From: PALSA-1003 sp963741315
Lineage (GTDB): Bacteria; Pseudomonadota; Gammaproteobacteria; Burkholderiales; Casimicrobiaceae
Direction: 5' to 3'
NCBI GenBank assembly: GCA_963741315.1
Contig: CAVUHK010000009.1
Span: 1-64,000, forward strand
Length of the DNA stretch: 64,000 bases
This document shows, in pieces, positions 1 to 8,720 of this stretch (position 1 is the stretch's first letter; each line of letters starts with the position of its first letter). The translations under genes and the position numbers were made by a program. Below the pieces are notes generated by a model. It searched no databases. It saw nothing but the letters and a program-made list of their open reading frames with translations, and had not been told where the DNA came from.

Positions 1-7
1 ATTCCGG

Positions 8-13
8 TATAAT
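8..13 (+). promoter_or_regulatory. -10 promoter element upstream of the fmdB-like gene
   Basis: A perfect TATAAT lies 45 bases before the first gene start. The matching -35 box would fall outside the window, so only half the promoter is visible. The position fits a sigma-70 promoter driving the FmdB, DUF502 and possibly aspS genes. Confidence 0.5.
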
Positions 14-58
14 TACCTGTTCTGGATCAAGCCCTTCGGGGCGTATTGCGGAGCTTTC

Positions 59-301
59 ATGCCCATTTACGAATATCGGTGCTCGGCCTGCGGCCACGAA
101 CTCGAGGCGCTGCAGAAGCTTTCCGATGCGCCGCTGCTACGCTGTCCGTCCTGCGCCAAGGACGCACTGACCAAGCTCGTCTCGGCGGCGGGGTTCCAGC
201 TCAAGGGCAGCGGTTGGTACGCCACCGACTTCAAGGGCTCGGGAAGCAAGCCAGCCGCAAAACAGACCGCTGACAAGACCGTCGATGGCAAAGGCTGCTG
301 A
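59..301 (+). CDS. FmdB-family zinc-ribbon protein, tail out of frame
   Basis: Small zinc-ribbon protein of the FmdB family, whose role is poorly known (putative regulatory protein). The start MPIYEYRC is typical of the family, and two cysteine pairs, CSACGH at residues 8-13 and CPSC at 29-32, would bind one zinc ion. Family members usually end in a low-complexity Ala/Lys/Ser/Thr tail. Here the frame stops at residue 80, but exactly such a tail (starting KAAEAKATT and ending SSGTSST) continues in the next frame to a TGA at 411-413. Removing one A from the AAA run near 290 would give a protein of about 117 residues. The short form may be a sequence error or a real truncation outside the zinc ribbon. 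It lies 149 bases before the DUF502 gene on the same strand, the usual betaproteobacterial neighbourhood before aspS. Confidence 0.85.
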   Translation: MPIYEYRCSACGHELEALQKLSDAPLLRCPSCAKDALTKLVSAAGFQLKGSGWYATDFKGSGSKPAAKQTADKTVDGKGC

Positions 302-450
302 AGCCAAGGCCACGACCGCCAGCGAAGGCAAGAGCGACTCCACGAGCGAATCCAAAGCCGCGCCGGCGGCGACGCCCGCGGCGAGCACGAGTTCCGGCAC
401 GAGTTCGACGTGACCGCGCCGGACGGCGCAACGCCGCGCCGACACTGACC

Positions 451-1098
451 ATGCGACGCTATATCATTGCCGGCCTGTTGGTCTGGGTGCCGCTGGGCAT
501 CACCATCTGGGTGCTGCATTTCCTGATCACCACGCTCGACCAGATTCTGCTTCTCGTTCCGGAGAGCGTGCGACCGGAAGCGCTGTTCGGCTTCCGCATT
601 CCCGGCATCGGCGTCCTGATCAGCTTCGCGATCCTGTTGATCACCGGCACCATCGCCGCGAATTTCTTCGGCGCGCGCCTGATTCATATGTGGGAGGCGC
701 TGCTGGGCCGGATTCCCTTCGTCAAGTCGGTCTATTCCAGCGTCAAGCAAGTCAGCGATACGCTGCTGTCGGACAGTGGCAACGCCTTTCGCAAGGCGCT
801 GCTGGTCGAGTTCCCGCACCCGGGCAGCTGGACGATCGCCTTCCAGACCGGCACGCCGGCGCCCGCGGTCGCGGCAAAGCTCACTGGCGAGCACATCAGC
901 GTCTACGTGCCCACGACGCCGAATCCGACGTCCGGCTATTTCATCGTCGTGCCGGTGTCGCACGTCCATGAACTCGACATGACCGTCGACGAGGCGCTGA
1001 AATACATCATCTCGATGGGTGTCGTCGCGCCCAAGGCACATACCGCCGCGCCCGCCCGCGGCGCGGTTCGCGCAACCGCGCTCGACCACCGAAATTGA
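451..1098 (+). CDS. DUF502 family inner-membrane protein
   Basis: Integral membrane protein of the DUF502 family, function unknown. Two hydrophobic segments are visible at about residues 4-28 and 51-73, followed by the conserved stretch GRIPFVKSVYSSVKQ and a soluble C-terminal domain containing FPHPGSWTIAFQTG and PTTPNPTSGYF, all hallmarks of the family. The length of 215 residues is normal. It sits between an FmdB-type gene and aspS, an arrangement commonly conserved in betaproteobacteria, but that does not reveal its job. The start is the first ATG in frame. A stop and an intact conserved core indicate a complete gene. Confidence 0.85.
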   Translation: MRRYIIAGLLVWVPLGITIWVLHFLITTLDQILLLVPESVRPEALFGFRIPGIGVLISFAILLITGTIAANFFGARLIHMWEALLGRIPFVKSVYSSVKQVSDTLLSDSGNAFRKALLVEFPHPGSWTIAFQTGTPAPAVAAKLTGEHISVYVPTTPNPTSGYFIVVPVSHVHELDMTVDEALKYIISMGVVAPKAHTAAPARGAVRATALDHRN

Positions 1099-1215
1099 CC
1101 GGGCAGGATTCGCGGCGCGCCGCCGATGGCGGCGCACGCCCGCCTCGCCCTGCCCCGAACAACCGAACCTGGATCCGCGGCGTACCGCGGCAATGACGAT
1201 TTCCCGGAGAACATC

Positions 1216-3006
1216 TTGAAGCGCACCGACTACTGCGGCCGCATCGACCGCAAGCGACTTGGCCAGATCGTGACCGTCTGCGGCTGGGTACATCGCCGCC
1301 GCGACCACGGCGGCGTCATATTCATCGACCTGCGCGACCGCGAGGGACTGGTGCAGATCGTCTGCGATCCCGATCGCGCCGCGACCTTCGCTGCGGCAGA
1401 GAAACTGCGCAACGAATACGTGGTCGCGGTATCGGGTCTCGTGCGCCCGCGACCGGAAGGCACGGTCAACGCCAACCTGGTCAGCGGCGAGATCGAAATA
1501 CTCGCCCACGACCTGGAGATCCTGAACACGGCGCTCACCCCGCCGTTCCAGATGGACGACGAGAACATTTCAGAATCGGTGCGGCTCGAGCATCGGGTAC
1601 TCGACCTGCGTCGGCCGTTCATGCAGAAGAACCTCATGCTGCGCCATCGTGCCGCCATGGCGGCACGGCGCTACCTCGACGACCTGGGCTTCGTCGACAT
1701 CGAGACGCCGATCCTCTACAAGTCGACGCCCGAAGGCGCGCGCGAGTTCCTCGTGCCCTCGCGCATCCACCACGGCCAGTTCTACGCGCTGCCGCAGTCA
1801 CCGCAGCTGTTCAAGCAGATGCTGATGATGGCCGGCTTCGATCGTTACTATCAAATCGTCAAGTGCTTCCGCGACGAGGACCTGCGCGCCGACCGCCAGC
1901 CCGAGTTCACCCAGATCGACATCGAGACCGCGTTCCTCGACGAACTCGACATTCGCGACATGATGGAAGGTCTGGTGCGCGCGATCTTCAAGAACACGCT
2001 GGGCGTCGAATTGCCGAATCCGTTCCCGATCATGACCTACGCCGAAGCGATGCGCGACTACGGCTCGGACAAGCCCGACCTGCGCGTGCCGCTCAAGCTT
2101 ACCGAACTCACCGATCTGATGAAGCGCGCCGAATTCAAGGTCTTTCGCGCGGCGGCGGACCTGTCCGACGGCCGCGTCGCGGCACTGTGCGTGCCCGGAG
2201 GCGGAACGCTGTCGCGAAAGGAGATCGACGACTACACGACGTTCGTCGCCATCTACGGCGCGAAGGGGCTCGCTTACATCAAGGTCAACGATGCCGCGCA
2301 GCCCAACGACCAGGGGCTGCAGTCGCCGATCGTCAAGTTTCTCGGCGCCGACGTGCTCGCCGAGATCGTCAAGCGTACCGGCGCCGCCAGCGGCGACCTG
2401 ATCTTCTTCGGCGCCGACCGCGAGAAGGTCGTCAACGACGCGCTGGGCGCGTTGCGTTCGCGCGTCGGCCACGATCGCGGACTTGCGCAGACCGGCTGGA
2501 GGCCCTTGTGGGTCGTCGATTTCCCGATGTTCGAGTACAACGACGAGTCGAAGTCGTGGGCAGCGCGCCACCATCCGTTCACCGCGCCGAAGGATGGCCA
2601 CGAGGACCTGTTCGAAACCGATCCCGGCCATGCCATCGCCAAGGCCTACGACGTCGTGCTCAACGGTTGGGAACTCGGCGGCGGATCGGTGCGCATTCAC
2701 CGCGAAGAAGTCCAGGCGAAAGTCTTCCGTGCGCTCAATATCAGTGCCGAGGATCAGCAGCGCAAGTTCGGGTTCCTGCTCAACGCGCTGCAGTACGGTG
2801 CGCCGCCGCACGGCGGCATCGCGTTCGGCCTCGACCGCATGGTGGCGATGATGGCTGGCGTCGACCAGATCCGCGATGTGATCGCGTTCCCGAAAACACA
2901 GCGCGGCCAGGACATGCTGGTGCAGGCGCCCTCGCCGGTGACCGAGCAGCAGCTGCGCGAACTGCATATCAGGATCAGGCCGTCGGATCAGGTGAAGGCC
3001 GGCTGA
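1216..3006 (+). CDS. aspS: aspartyl-tRNA synthetase
   Basis: Class II synthetase that charges tRNA-Asp in the cytoplasm. I take the TTG at 1216 as start: it gives MKRTDYCGRI, the usual N-terminus of the family, follows a purine-rich CGGAGAAC, and yields 596 residues, the normal bacterial length. The in-frame ATG at 1126 would add 30 residues of unconserved sequence. The N-terminal OB-fold anticodon domain (CGWVHRRRDHGG) is followed by class II motif 2 (FRDEDLRADRQPEFTQID, about residue 218), the bacterial insertion domain, and motif 3 (GIAFGLDRMVAMMAG, about residue 534). Many beta- and gammaproteobacterial AspRS also charge tRNA-Asn for the GatCAB route. Specificity cannot be settled here. 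Confidence 0.97.
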   Translation: MKRTDYCGRIDRKRLGQIVTVCGWVHRRRDHGGVIFIDLRDREGLVQIVCDPDRAATFAAAEKLRNEYVVAVSGLVRPRPEGTVNANLVSGEIEILAHDLEILNTALTPPFQMDDENISESVRLEHRVLDLRRPFMQKNLMLRHRAAMAARRYLDDLGFVDIETPILYKSTPEGAREFLVPSRIHHGQFYALPQSPQLFKQMLMMAGFDRYYQIVKCFRDEDLRADRQPEFTQIDIETAFLDELDIRDMMEGLVRAIFKNTLGVELPNPFPIMTYAEAMRDYGSDKPDLRVPLKLTELTDLMKRAEFKVFRAAADLSDGRVAALCVPGGGTLSRKEIDDYTTFVAIYGAKGLAYIKVNDAAQPNDQGLQSPIVKFLGADVLAEIVKRTGAASGDLIFFGADREKVVNDALGALRSRVGHDRGLAQTGWRPLWVVDFPMFEYNDESKSWAARHHPFTAPKDGHEDLFETDPGHAIAKAYDVVLNGWELGGGSVRIHREEVQAKVFRALNISAEDQQRKFGFLLNALQYGAPPHGGIAFGLDRMVAMMAGVDQIRDVIAFPKTQRGQDMLVQAPSPVTEQQLRELHIRIRPSDQVKAG

Positions 3007-3020
3007 AGCTGCGCTACACT
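2992..3020 (+). promoter_or_regulatory. possible promoter for the RNase gene, near-leaderless
   Basis: A -10-like TACACT (3015-3020) and a weak -35-like GTGAAG (2992-2997) are separated by 17 bases at the end of aspS. The predicted start of transcription would fall almost at the ATG at 3028, so the RNase-barstar pair could be transcribed separately and as a leaderless message. The -35 match is weak. Confidence 0.3.
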
Positions 3021-3027
3021 GCGCGCC

Positions 3028-3420
3028 ATGAACATCATGAATGCATGGCGCGCCGCCGCGCTTGCTATGGTCGTCTCGATGGCAGCGCTGCTTGCGCCGG
3101 CGCCGGTCGCAGCGAAAGCGACCGCCGCATCGCTGCCTGAAGTCTCGGCCAGCGCCCTGCCCGGCGAAGCGCGCAAGACACTCGCGCTCATCGGCAAAGG
3201 CGGTCCGTTTCCCTATTCGCGCGACGGCATTGTGTTCGGCAACCGCGAGAAACTGCTGCCGTATCACAAGCGCGGCTACTATCACGAGTACACCGTGCCG
3301 ACGCCCGGCGTGCACACGCGGGGAGCGCGACGCATCATCTGCGGCGGCGATGCGCGCACGCTGGACGAGTGCTACTATTCCGACGACCACTACCAGTCGT
3401 TCCGCAGGATCCGGCCATGA
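3028..3420 (+). CDS. secreted guanyl-specific ribonuclease (barnase/RNase Sa family)
   Basis: Exported RNase of the microbial N1/T1/barnase fold, which cleaves single-stranded RNA after guanine. An N-terminal signal peptide (hydrophobic run ending about APVAA, residue 29) directs it out of the cytoplasm. The mature part shows the family landmarks GGPFPYSRDGIVFGNRE, YYHEYTV, RGARRI and DDHYQSFRRI. By family comparison Glu87 is the catalytic base, Arg101 binds phosphate and His121 is the catalytic acid; all are present. Two cysteines (105 and 115) could form a disulfide. The next gene, overlapping by 4 bases, encodes a barstar-type inhibitor, so the pair is an RNase and its cytoplasmic protector, as in Bacillus and Streptomyces. 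The biological use (nutrient RNA, competition or self-control) cannot be read from the sequence. Confidence 0.93.
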   Translation: MNIMNAWRAAALAMVVSMAALLAPAPVAAKATAASLPEVSASALPGEARKTLALIGKGGPFPYSRDGIVFGNREKLLPYHKRGYYHEYTVPTPGVHTRGARRIICGGDARTLDECYYSDDHYQSFRRIRP

Positions 3421-3806
3421 AAATTCCCGATCTCTCGCAGGCCGCAGAAGCCGGAGTGCGCGATTGGTCCGGCAGCCCCGATCCGCTCAAGGCGGCGGCG
3501 GCCACGGCGAAGCTCAAGTTCGCGCTGGTCGATCTGCATGGCGTCGGAAGCAAGACCGAATTGATGGCTGCCCTGGCGAAGGGACTCGGACTGCCCGAGC
3601 ATTTCGGCAACAACTGGGACGCGCTCGCCGACAGCCTCGAAGACAGCGACTGGCTGGGCGGCCACGGCATCGCGATCGCCTTGCGGCATTCCAAGATCTT
3701 CGGCGACGCGCATCGCGCCGACTGGTCGACACTGTCGGAAATCCTCGGCGAGGCCGCCGAATACTGGCGCGAGCTGCACAAGCCATTCTGGGTATTCGTC
3801 TCCTGA
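3417..3806 (+). CDS. barstar-family ribonuclease inhibitor
   Basis: Cytoplasmic inhibitor that binds and blocks barnase-like RNases. The core reads ALVDLHGVGSKTELMAALA, then GLPEHFGNNWDALADSL, the most conserved part of barstar, which contains the RNase-facing helix with the Asn-Trp-Asp-Ala segment; the C-terminus (FWVFVS) is the usual last strand. The ATG at 3417 overlaps the RNase stop codon (ATGA), indicating translational coupling so that inhibitor is made with the toxin. At 129 residues it is about 40 longer than Bacillus barstar (about 90), because of an N-terminal extension of some 30 residues (MKIPDLSQAAEAGVRDW) common in proteobacterial homologues. There is no signal peptide, as expected. 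Confidence 0.92.
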   Translation: MKIPDLSQAAEAGVRDWSGSPDPLKAAAATAKLKFALVDLHGVGSKTELMAALAKGLGLPEHFGNNWDALADSLEDSDWLGGHGIAIALRHSKIFGDAHRADWSTLSEILGEAAEYWRELHKPFWVFVS

Positions 3807-3839
3807 GTCCTTGGTCACGCGGCCGGAATCGCAACGCTC

Positions 3840-4304
3840 TTGGCCTCCAAGATTCCTGTTTCGACCCTGGTGCTGGTCTACACACCGGATCTTGACGTAC
3901 TGCTGATCGAACGTGCCGACGCTCCCGGATTCTGGCAATCGGTCACTGGCAGCCAGGAAGCCGGCGAAACACTGCAGGCGACAGCAACGCGCGAGCTGAT
4001 GGAGGAAACCGGTATCGACGCGCACGCCTTCGGCGGCGTCCGCGACTGGCGACACAGCAACGTGTACGCGATCTATCCGCGTTGGCGCGATCGCTATGCG
4101 CCCGGCACGACGCACAATACCGAACATGTGTTCGCGCTCGAAGTCCCGGCAACGATTCCCGTGACCCTCGATCCGCGCGAGCATCTGGCGTATCAGTGGC
4201 TGCCGTGGCAGGAAGCAGCGGCCAAGTGTTTTTCCTCGTCCAACCGCGAGGCGATCGAAGCGTTGCCTCAACGCGTCGCCGCGCATGCAAGGAGCATGCA
4301 ATGA
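3840..4304 (+). CDS. nudB: dihydroneopterin triphosphate diphosphatase (Nudix)
   Basis: Nudix hydrolase that removes pyrophosphate from dihydroneopterin triphosphate, an early step of folate synthesis. The Nudix box is exact: GSQEAGETLQATATRELMEE followed by TGI, matching G-x5-E-x7-REUxEExGU. NudB-type sequence surrounds it: KIPVSTLVLVYTPD at the start, FWQSVTGS, and NTEHVFALEVP. The frame begins with TTG at 3840 and no ATG is available upstream of the conserved start. The length of 154 residues is normal. A nudB gene just after aspS is the standard betaproteobacterial arrangement, here interrupted by the RNase-barstar pair. Its stop overlaps the next gene's ATG by 4 bases. Confidence 0.9.
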   Translation: MASKIPVSTLVLVYTPDLDVLLIERADAPGFWQSVTGSQEAGETLQATATRELMEETGIDAHAFGGVRDWRHSNVYAIYPRWRDRYAPGTTHNTEHVFALEVPATIPVTLDPREHLAYQWLPWQEAAAKCFSSSNREAIEALPQRVAAHARSMQ

Positions 4305-5035
4305 CTGCAACCACATTTCGGATCAATCGCTGCGCCTGCGCGCTTGCCCTGTCGCTGGCGCTTGCATTGACCGCTTCCAACGCGCTATCGCAGGTACCCG
4401 CGACGGCACCGCCTGTGCCCACCGTCAATGTCAACGCATCGGCTACCGCTACCATCACCAACGATCGCCTGCAGGCGTGGCTGCGCACCGAAGCCGAGAA
4501 CGTCAGCCCCGCGGCCGCAGCCGCGCAGGTCAACACGGTCACCGCCAAGGCGCTCGCCGACGCGAAAGCGTTTCCCGGCATCAAGGTCGCGACCAACGGC
4601 TACTCGACGCAGCAGATCGCCGAGAAGGGCAAGCCGACGCGGTGGCGCGTCGCACAGACGATCAGCGTCGATGCCAGCGACTTCACCGCCGCGGCAACGC
4701 TGCTGTCCAAGCTCCAGGATGAAAACGGGCTGCTGCTGTCGGGCATGGCTTTTTCGATCACCGATAAATCGCGCAAAGACGCCGAAGACAGTGTCACGCT
4801 GCAGGCGATCAAGGGTTGGCAGGCGCGCGCGCAACAGGCTGCGGCCGGCCTCGGCTTCGCATCGTGGCGCGTCGGCCACGTCAGCGTGCAAACATCCGGC
4901 GGCGGTCCCGTGTTTCCGGTAATGCGCGCACAGGCGATGAGCGTGTCGGCCGCTCCGCCGGTGGCGATGGAAGGTGGGACGACCGACGTTACGGTGAATG
5001 TCAGCGGCGATGCCGTGCTGGTGGGTTCACCCTGA
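4301..5035 (+). CDS. secreted SIMPL-domain (DUF541) protein
   Basis: Predicted periplasmic protein of the SIMPL/DUF541 family, function unclear. A signal peptide of about 28 residues precedes a domain with the family pattern: VNVNASATATITNDRLQAWL, then AKALADAKAFPGIKVATNGY, QTISVDASDF and FSITDKSRKDAED. The ATG at 4301 overlaps the nudB stop (ATGA), so the two are likely cotranscribed and translationally coupled. The length of 244 residues is typical. The end, DVTVNVSGDAVL, is the final strand of the fold. The link to folate synthesis is by position only. Confidence 0.85.
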   Translation: MTATTFRINRCACALALSLALALTASNALSQVPATAPPVPTVNVNASATATITNDRLQAWLRTEAENVSPAAAAAQVNTVTAKALADAKAFPGIKVATNGYSTQQIAEKGKPTRWRVAQTISVDASDFTAAATLLSKLQDENGLLLSGMAFSITDKSRKDAEDSVTLQAIKGWQARAQQAAAGLGFASWRVGHVSVQTSGGGPVFPVMRAQAMSVSAAPPVAMEGGTTDVTVNVSGDAVLVGSP

Positions 5036-5066
5036 GAGTCGCCGGAGTCGCCGCAAATGCCGGGCG

Positions 5067-6461
5067 CTACGCCCCGGTCATGTCCTCGGGCTTCACCCAG
5101 GCGTCGAACTCTGCAGCCGTGACAAACCCGAGCGCCAGCGCCGCTTCCTTGAGCGTCGTCCCTTCGCGGTGCGCCTTTTTCGCAATAGCCGCGGACTTGT
5201 CGTAGCCGATGTGCGGATTGAGCGCGGTCACCAGCATCAGCGAGCGCGCCAGCAGGTCGTCGATGCGGGACCGGTTCGGCTCGATGCCGCGCGCGCAGTG
5301 CTGCTCGAAGCTCGCCATGCCTTCGGTGAGCATGCGTATGCTCTGCAACACGTTGTAGATGATCAGCGGCCGATACACGTTGAGCTCGAAGTTGCCCGAC
5401 GCTCCGCCAATGTTGACCGCGACGTCGTTGCCGAAGACCTGCGCCGATAACATCGTCAGCGCTTCGCATTGCGTCGGGTTGACCTTGCCCGGCATGATCG
5501 AGCTGCCCGGCTCGTTTTCGGGAATGCTGATCTCGCCCAGTCCCGAGCGCGGGCCGCTTGCCAGCCAGCGCACGTCGTTGGCGATCTTGAACAGTGCCGC
5601 AGCGAGCGCCTTGAGCGCGCCGTGCAGGTTGACCTGCGCGTCGGCGGCGGCCATCGCCTCGAACTTGTTGGGCGCGCTCACGAACGGCAGGCCCGTGGCG
5701 GCCGCGATGTCCGCGGCCACGCGAGTTCCGAATTCCGGATGCGCATTGAGCCCTGTGCCTACCGCGGTACCGCCCTGCGCCAGTTCGCAAATGTGCGGCA
5801 GTGCCGCTTCGATGTGCGCCTTCGCGTGCGAGAGTTGCGCGGCATAGCCGGAGAACTCCTGGCCGAGCGTGAGCGGGGTCGCGTCCTGCAGGTGGGTACG
5901 CCCGATCTTGACGATGCCGGCGAAGTCCCTCGCCTTGGCCGCCAGGGTTGCCCGCAGCGTGTCCAATTCGGGCAGCAGGCGCTGCACAGTCGCTTCGGCA
6001 GCGGCGATGTTCATCGCGGTCGGGAACACGTCGTTGGACGACTGGCCCCGATTGACGTCGTCGTTGGGATGGATGAGCCTCGCCTCGCCACGCGTTCCAC
6101 CCAGCAGTTCCGATGCGCGGTTGGCGAGCACCTCGTTGACATTCATGTTGGTCTGCGTGCCCGAGCCGGTCTGCCATACCGCCAGCGGGAATTCGCCGTC
6201 GTGCCTGCCAGCCAGCGCCTCCTCGGCGGCGGCAACGATCGCGCCGGCCTTTTCCGCAGGCAGCGCACCCAGCGCCAGGTTGACGCGTGCAGCAGCGCGC
6301 TTGACCAGCAACAGCGCCCGGATCAGTTCCGGCGGCATCTTCTCGCTGGAAATGCGAAAGAACTGCAGCGAACGCTGTGTCTGCGCGCCCCACAGGCGAT
6401 CGGCAGGGACTTCGATCGGGCCAAAGGTATCGCGCTCGGTTCGCGTTGCGATCTTGTTCAT
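5067..6461 (-). CDS. fumC: fumarate hydratase class II
   Basis: Iron-free fumarase of the TCA cycle, converting fumarate to malate in the cytoplasm as a homotetramer. The sequence carries the family signature GSSIMPGKVNPTQCEA with the catalytic serine, the helix GRTHLQDATPLTLGQEFSGY with the catalytic histidine, and GSGTQTNMNVNEVLANRA. I start at the ATG at 6461 (MNKIATRTERDTFGPIEVPA). An upstream in-frame ATG at 6512 would add 17 unconserved residues and run toward the pnp terminator. The length of 464 residues is normal. The terminator at 6501-6525 separates it from pnp, so it is probably transcribed on its own. Confidence 0.96.
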   Translation of the reverse strand: MNKIATRTERDTFGPIEVPADRLWGAQTQRSLQFFRISSEKMPPELIRALLLVKRAAARVNLALGALPAEKAGAIVAAAEEALAGRHDGEFPLAVWQTGSGTQTNMNVNEVLANRASELLGGTRGEARLIHPNDDVNRGQSSNDVFPTAMNIAAAEATVQRLLPELDTLRATLAAKARDFAGIVKIGRTHLQDATPLTLGQEFSGYAAQLSHAKAHIEAALPHICELAQGGTAVGTGLNAHPEFGTRVAADIAAATGLPFVSAPNKFEAMAAADAQVNLHGALKALAAALFKIANDVRWLASGPRSGLGEISIPENEPGSSIMPGKVNPTQCEALTMLSAQVFGNDVAVNIGGASGNFELNVYRPLIIYNVLQSIRMLTEGMASFEQHCARGIEPNRSRIDDLLARSLMLVTALNPHIGYDKSAAIAKKAHREGTTLKEAALALGFVTAAEFDAWVKPEDMTGA

Positions 6462-6500
6462 GGTGAGCTCGGTCTCGTGGCGAAGTCGAATTGGAAATAC

Positions 6501-6525
6501 AAAAGGGGGCACACGGCCCCCTTTT
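6501..6525 (-). terminator. intrinsic terminator after pnp
   Basis: A perfect 10-base stem (AAAAGGGGGC with GCCCCCTTTT) around a 5-base loop lies 22 bases after the pnp stop. On the minus strand it ends in TTTT, and because the stem starts with AAAA it could also stop transcription from the other side. It should end the rimP-to-pnp operon before fumC. Confidence 0.85.
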
Positions 6526-6546
6526 GTTCAAAGCCGCAAAGCGATC

Positions 6547-8694
6547 TCAGTCCGCGGGCGATGCTGGCACTTCGGCCGGCGCTTGCGGCGCCGCGGCGGC
6601 GGCCGCGTCTTCCGACGCCGCCTTCATCGACAGGCGCACCCGGCCTTTTTCGTCGGCTTCGAGGACCTTGACCTTGACGATCTGGCCTTCCTTCACATAA
6701 TCGGCCACCGCGTTGACGCGTTCCTTGGCGATCTGCGAGATGTGCAGCAGGCCGTCGCGGCCCGGCAGAATTTGCACGATCGCGCCAAAATCGAGCAGGC
6801 GCAGCACGGTGCCTTCGTAAGTCCTGCCCACTTCGACATCGGCGGTGATTTCCTCGATGCGCTTGCGCGCGGCGTTGCACGCGTCGGCATTGACCGAGGC
6901 GATCGTGACCACGCCGTCGTCCTTGATGTCGATGATGGTGCCGGTTTCCTCGGTCAGCGCGCGAATGACCGCGCCGCCCTTGCCGATCACGTCGCGGATC
7001 TTTTCCGGATTGATCTTGAAGGTCATCATCCGCGGCGCGTGCTGCGAGAGTTCGGTGCGCGCATGCGGCATCGACTGTTGCATCAGGTCAAGGATGTGCA
7101 TGCGTCCTTCGCGTGCCTGCGACAGCGCGACCGCCATGATCTCCTTGGTGATGCCCTGGATCTTGATGTCCATCTGCAGCGCGGTGACGCCGCGATCGGT
7201 GCCGGCCACCTTGAAGTCCATGTCGCCGAGGTGATCTTCGTCGCCAAGGATGTCGGTGAGCACCGCGAAGCGCCCGCCTTCCTTGATCAAGCCCATGGCG
7301 ATGCCGGCGACGTGCGCCTTGGTCGGCACGCCCGCGTCCATCAATGCCAGGCTCGCGCCACAGACCGACGCCATCGACGACGAGCCGTTGGATTCGGTGA
7401 TCTCGGATACGACGCGCATCGAGTACGCGAATTCTTCGCCGGTCGGCAGCACCGCGACCAGCGCGCGCTTGGCCAGGCGGCCGTGACCGATTTCGCGGCG
7501 CTTCGGCGTGCCGACGCGGCCGGCCTCACCGGTCGCGTACGGGGGCATGTTGTAATGGAACATGAAACGGTCGCGGTATTCGCCCATCAGCGCGTCGATG
7601 ATCTGCTCGTCGCGGGCGGTGCCCAAGGTCGCTACGACCATCGCCTGCGTCTCGCCGCGAGTGAACAGCGCCGAGCCGTGGGTGCGCGGCAGCAGGCCGG
7701 TGCGGATGGTGATCGGACGCACGGTGCGCGTGTCGCGGCCGTCGATGCGCGGTTCGCCCGACAGCACCTGGTTGCGCACGATCTTGGATTCGAGTTCGAA
7801 CAACAGGTTCGAGACGTCGTTCTTCTGCGTCGGCGTCGAGTCGGCGGTGAGGCACTTTGCTTCGACCGCGGCGGAGATTTCCTTGAGGCGCTGCTGGCGG
7901 GCCTGCTTCTGGCGCATCGAGTACGCGGCGCGCAGGTCGGCCTCAGCAGCTGCCATGACGCTGGCGACCAGCGCCTCGTCTCTGGCAGGCGCCTTCCAGT
8001 CCCACAATGGCTTGCCGCCCTCTTCGACGAGTTGATGGATCAGCTCGATGACGGCCTGTTGCTGCTGGTGGCCGAAGACGACGGCGCCCAGCATGATTTC
8101 CTCGGTCAGTTCCTTGGCTTCGGACTCGACCATGAGCACGGCGGCTTCGGTGCCGGCGACGACCAGGTCGAGCTTCGAGTTCACCAGGTCGGTCTTGTTC
8201 GGGTTGAGCACGTACTGGCCATCGACATAACCGACGCGCGCCGCGCCGATCGGGCCATTGAACGGAATGCCGGCCAGCGATACCGCCGCCGACGCACCGA
8301 TCAGCGCCGGAATATCGGGATCGATTTCCGGATCGACCGACATCACGGTCGCGATGATCTGCACTTCGTTGTAGAAGCCGTCCGGAAAGAGTGGGCGCAA
8401 CGGGCGATCGATCAGGCGGCAGGTCAGGATTTCCTTCTCCGACGGACGGCCTTCGCGCTTGAAGAAGCCGCCGGGAATGCGGCCCGCGGCGTAGGTCTTC
8501 TCCTGATAGTCGACGGTCAGCGGGAAGAAGTCCTGCCCCGGCTTGGCGCTCTTGGCAGCAACGACGGTGACCAGGACGACGCTGTCGCCCAGGCTGGCGA
8601 GTACCGCACCGCCGGCCTGGCGGGCGATCTCGCCCGTCTCCAGTGTCAGCGTGTTGCGGCCGTAGGGAATCGATTTCTTGATGGGTGTGGACAC
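6547..8694 (-). CDS. pnp: polyribonucleotide nucleotidyltransferase (PNPase)
   Basis: Phosphorolytic 3'-to-5' exoribonuclease and degradosome component. It has two RNase PH domains (first from GRNTLTLETGEIARQAGGAV; second containing DGRDTRTVRPI and FLHYNMPPYATGE-like MFHYNMPPYATGE), then a KH domain (KIRDVIGKGGAVIRAL) and an S1 domain (TVLRLLDFGAIVQILPGRDG). The length of 715 residues is normal. The start is GTG at 8694, preceded by GAGGAAAACC as ribosome-binding site. The C-terminal tail after the S1 domain is alanine-rich. It follows rpsO by 123 bases that contain a strong hairpin, the classic rpsO-pnp layout in which PNPase controls its own message after RNase III cleavage in enterobacteria. 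Confidence 0.98.
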   Translation of the reverse strand: MSTPIKKSIPYGRNTLTLETGEIARQAGGAVLASLGDSVVLVTVVAAKSAKPGQDFFPLTVDYQEKTYAAGRIPGGFFKREGRPSEKEILTCRLIDRPLRPLFPDGFYNEVQIIATVMSVDPEIDPDIPALIGASAAVSLAGIPFNGPIGAARVGYVDGQYVLNPNKTDLVNSKLDLVVAGTEAAVLMVESEAKELTEEIMLGAVVFGHQQQQAVIELIHQLVEEGGKPLWDWKAPARDEALVASVMAAAEADLRAAYSMRQKQARQQRLKEISAAVEAKCLTADSTPTQKNDVSNLLFELESKIVRNQVLSGEPRIDGRDTRTVRPITIRTGLLPRTHGSALFTRGETQAMVVATLGTARDEQIIDALMGEYRDRFMFHYNMPPYATGEAGRVGTPKRREIGHGRLAKRALVAVLPTGEEFAYSMRVVSEITESNGSSSMASVCGASLALMDAGVPTKAHVAGIAMGLIKEGGRFAVLTDILGDEDHLGDMDFKVAGTDRGVTALQMDIKIQGITKEIMAVALSQAREGRMHILDLMQQSMPHARTELSQHAPRMMTFKINPEKIRDVIGKGGAVIRALTEETGTIIDIKDDGVVTIASVNADACNAARKRIEEITADVEVGRTYEGTVLRLLDFGAIVQILPGRDGLLHISQIAKERVNAVADYVKEGQIVKVKVLEADEKGRVRLSMKAASEDAAAAAAPQAPAEVPASPAD

Positions 8695-8720
8695 GGTTTT
8701 CCTCGGGATCCGAAAGCAGC

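Noticed and set aside
1126..1215. Upstream ATG start for aspS
   Set aside because: The 30 extra residues do not match the family, and the TTG at 1216 gives the conserved N-terminus behind a purine-rich site.
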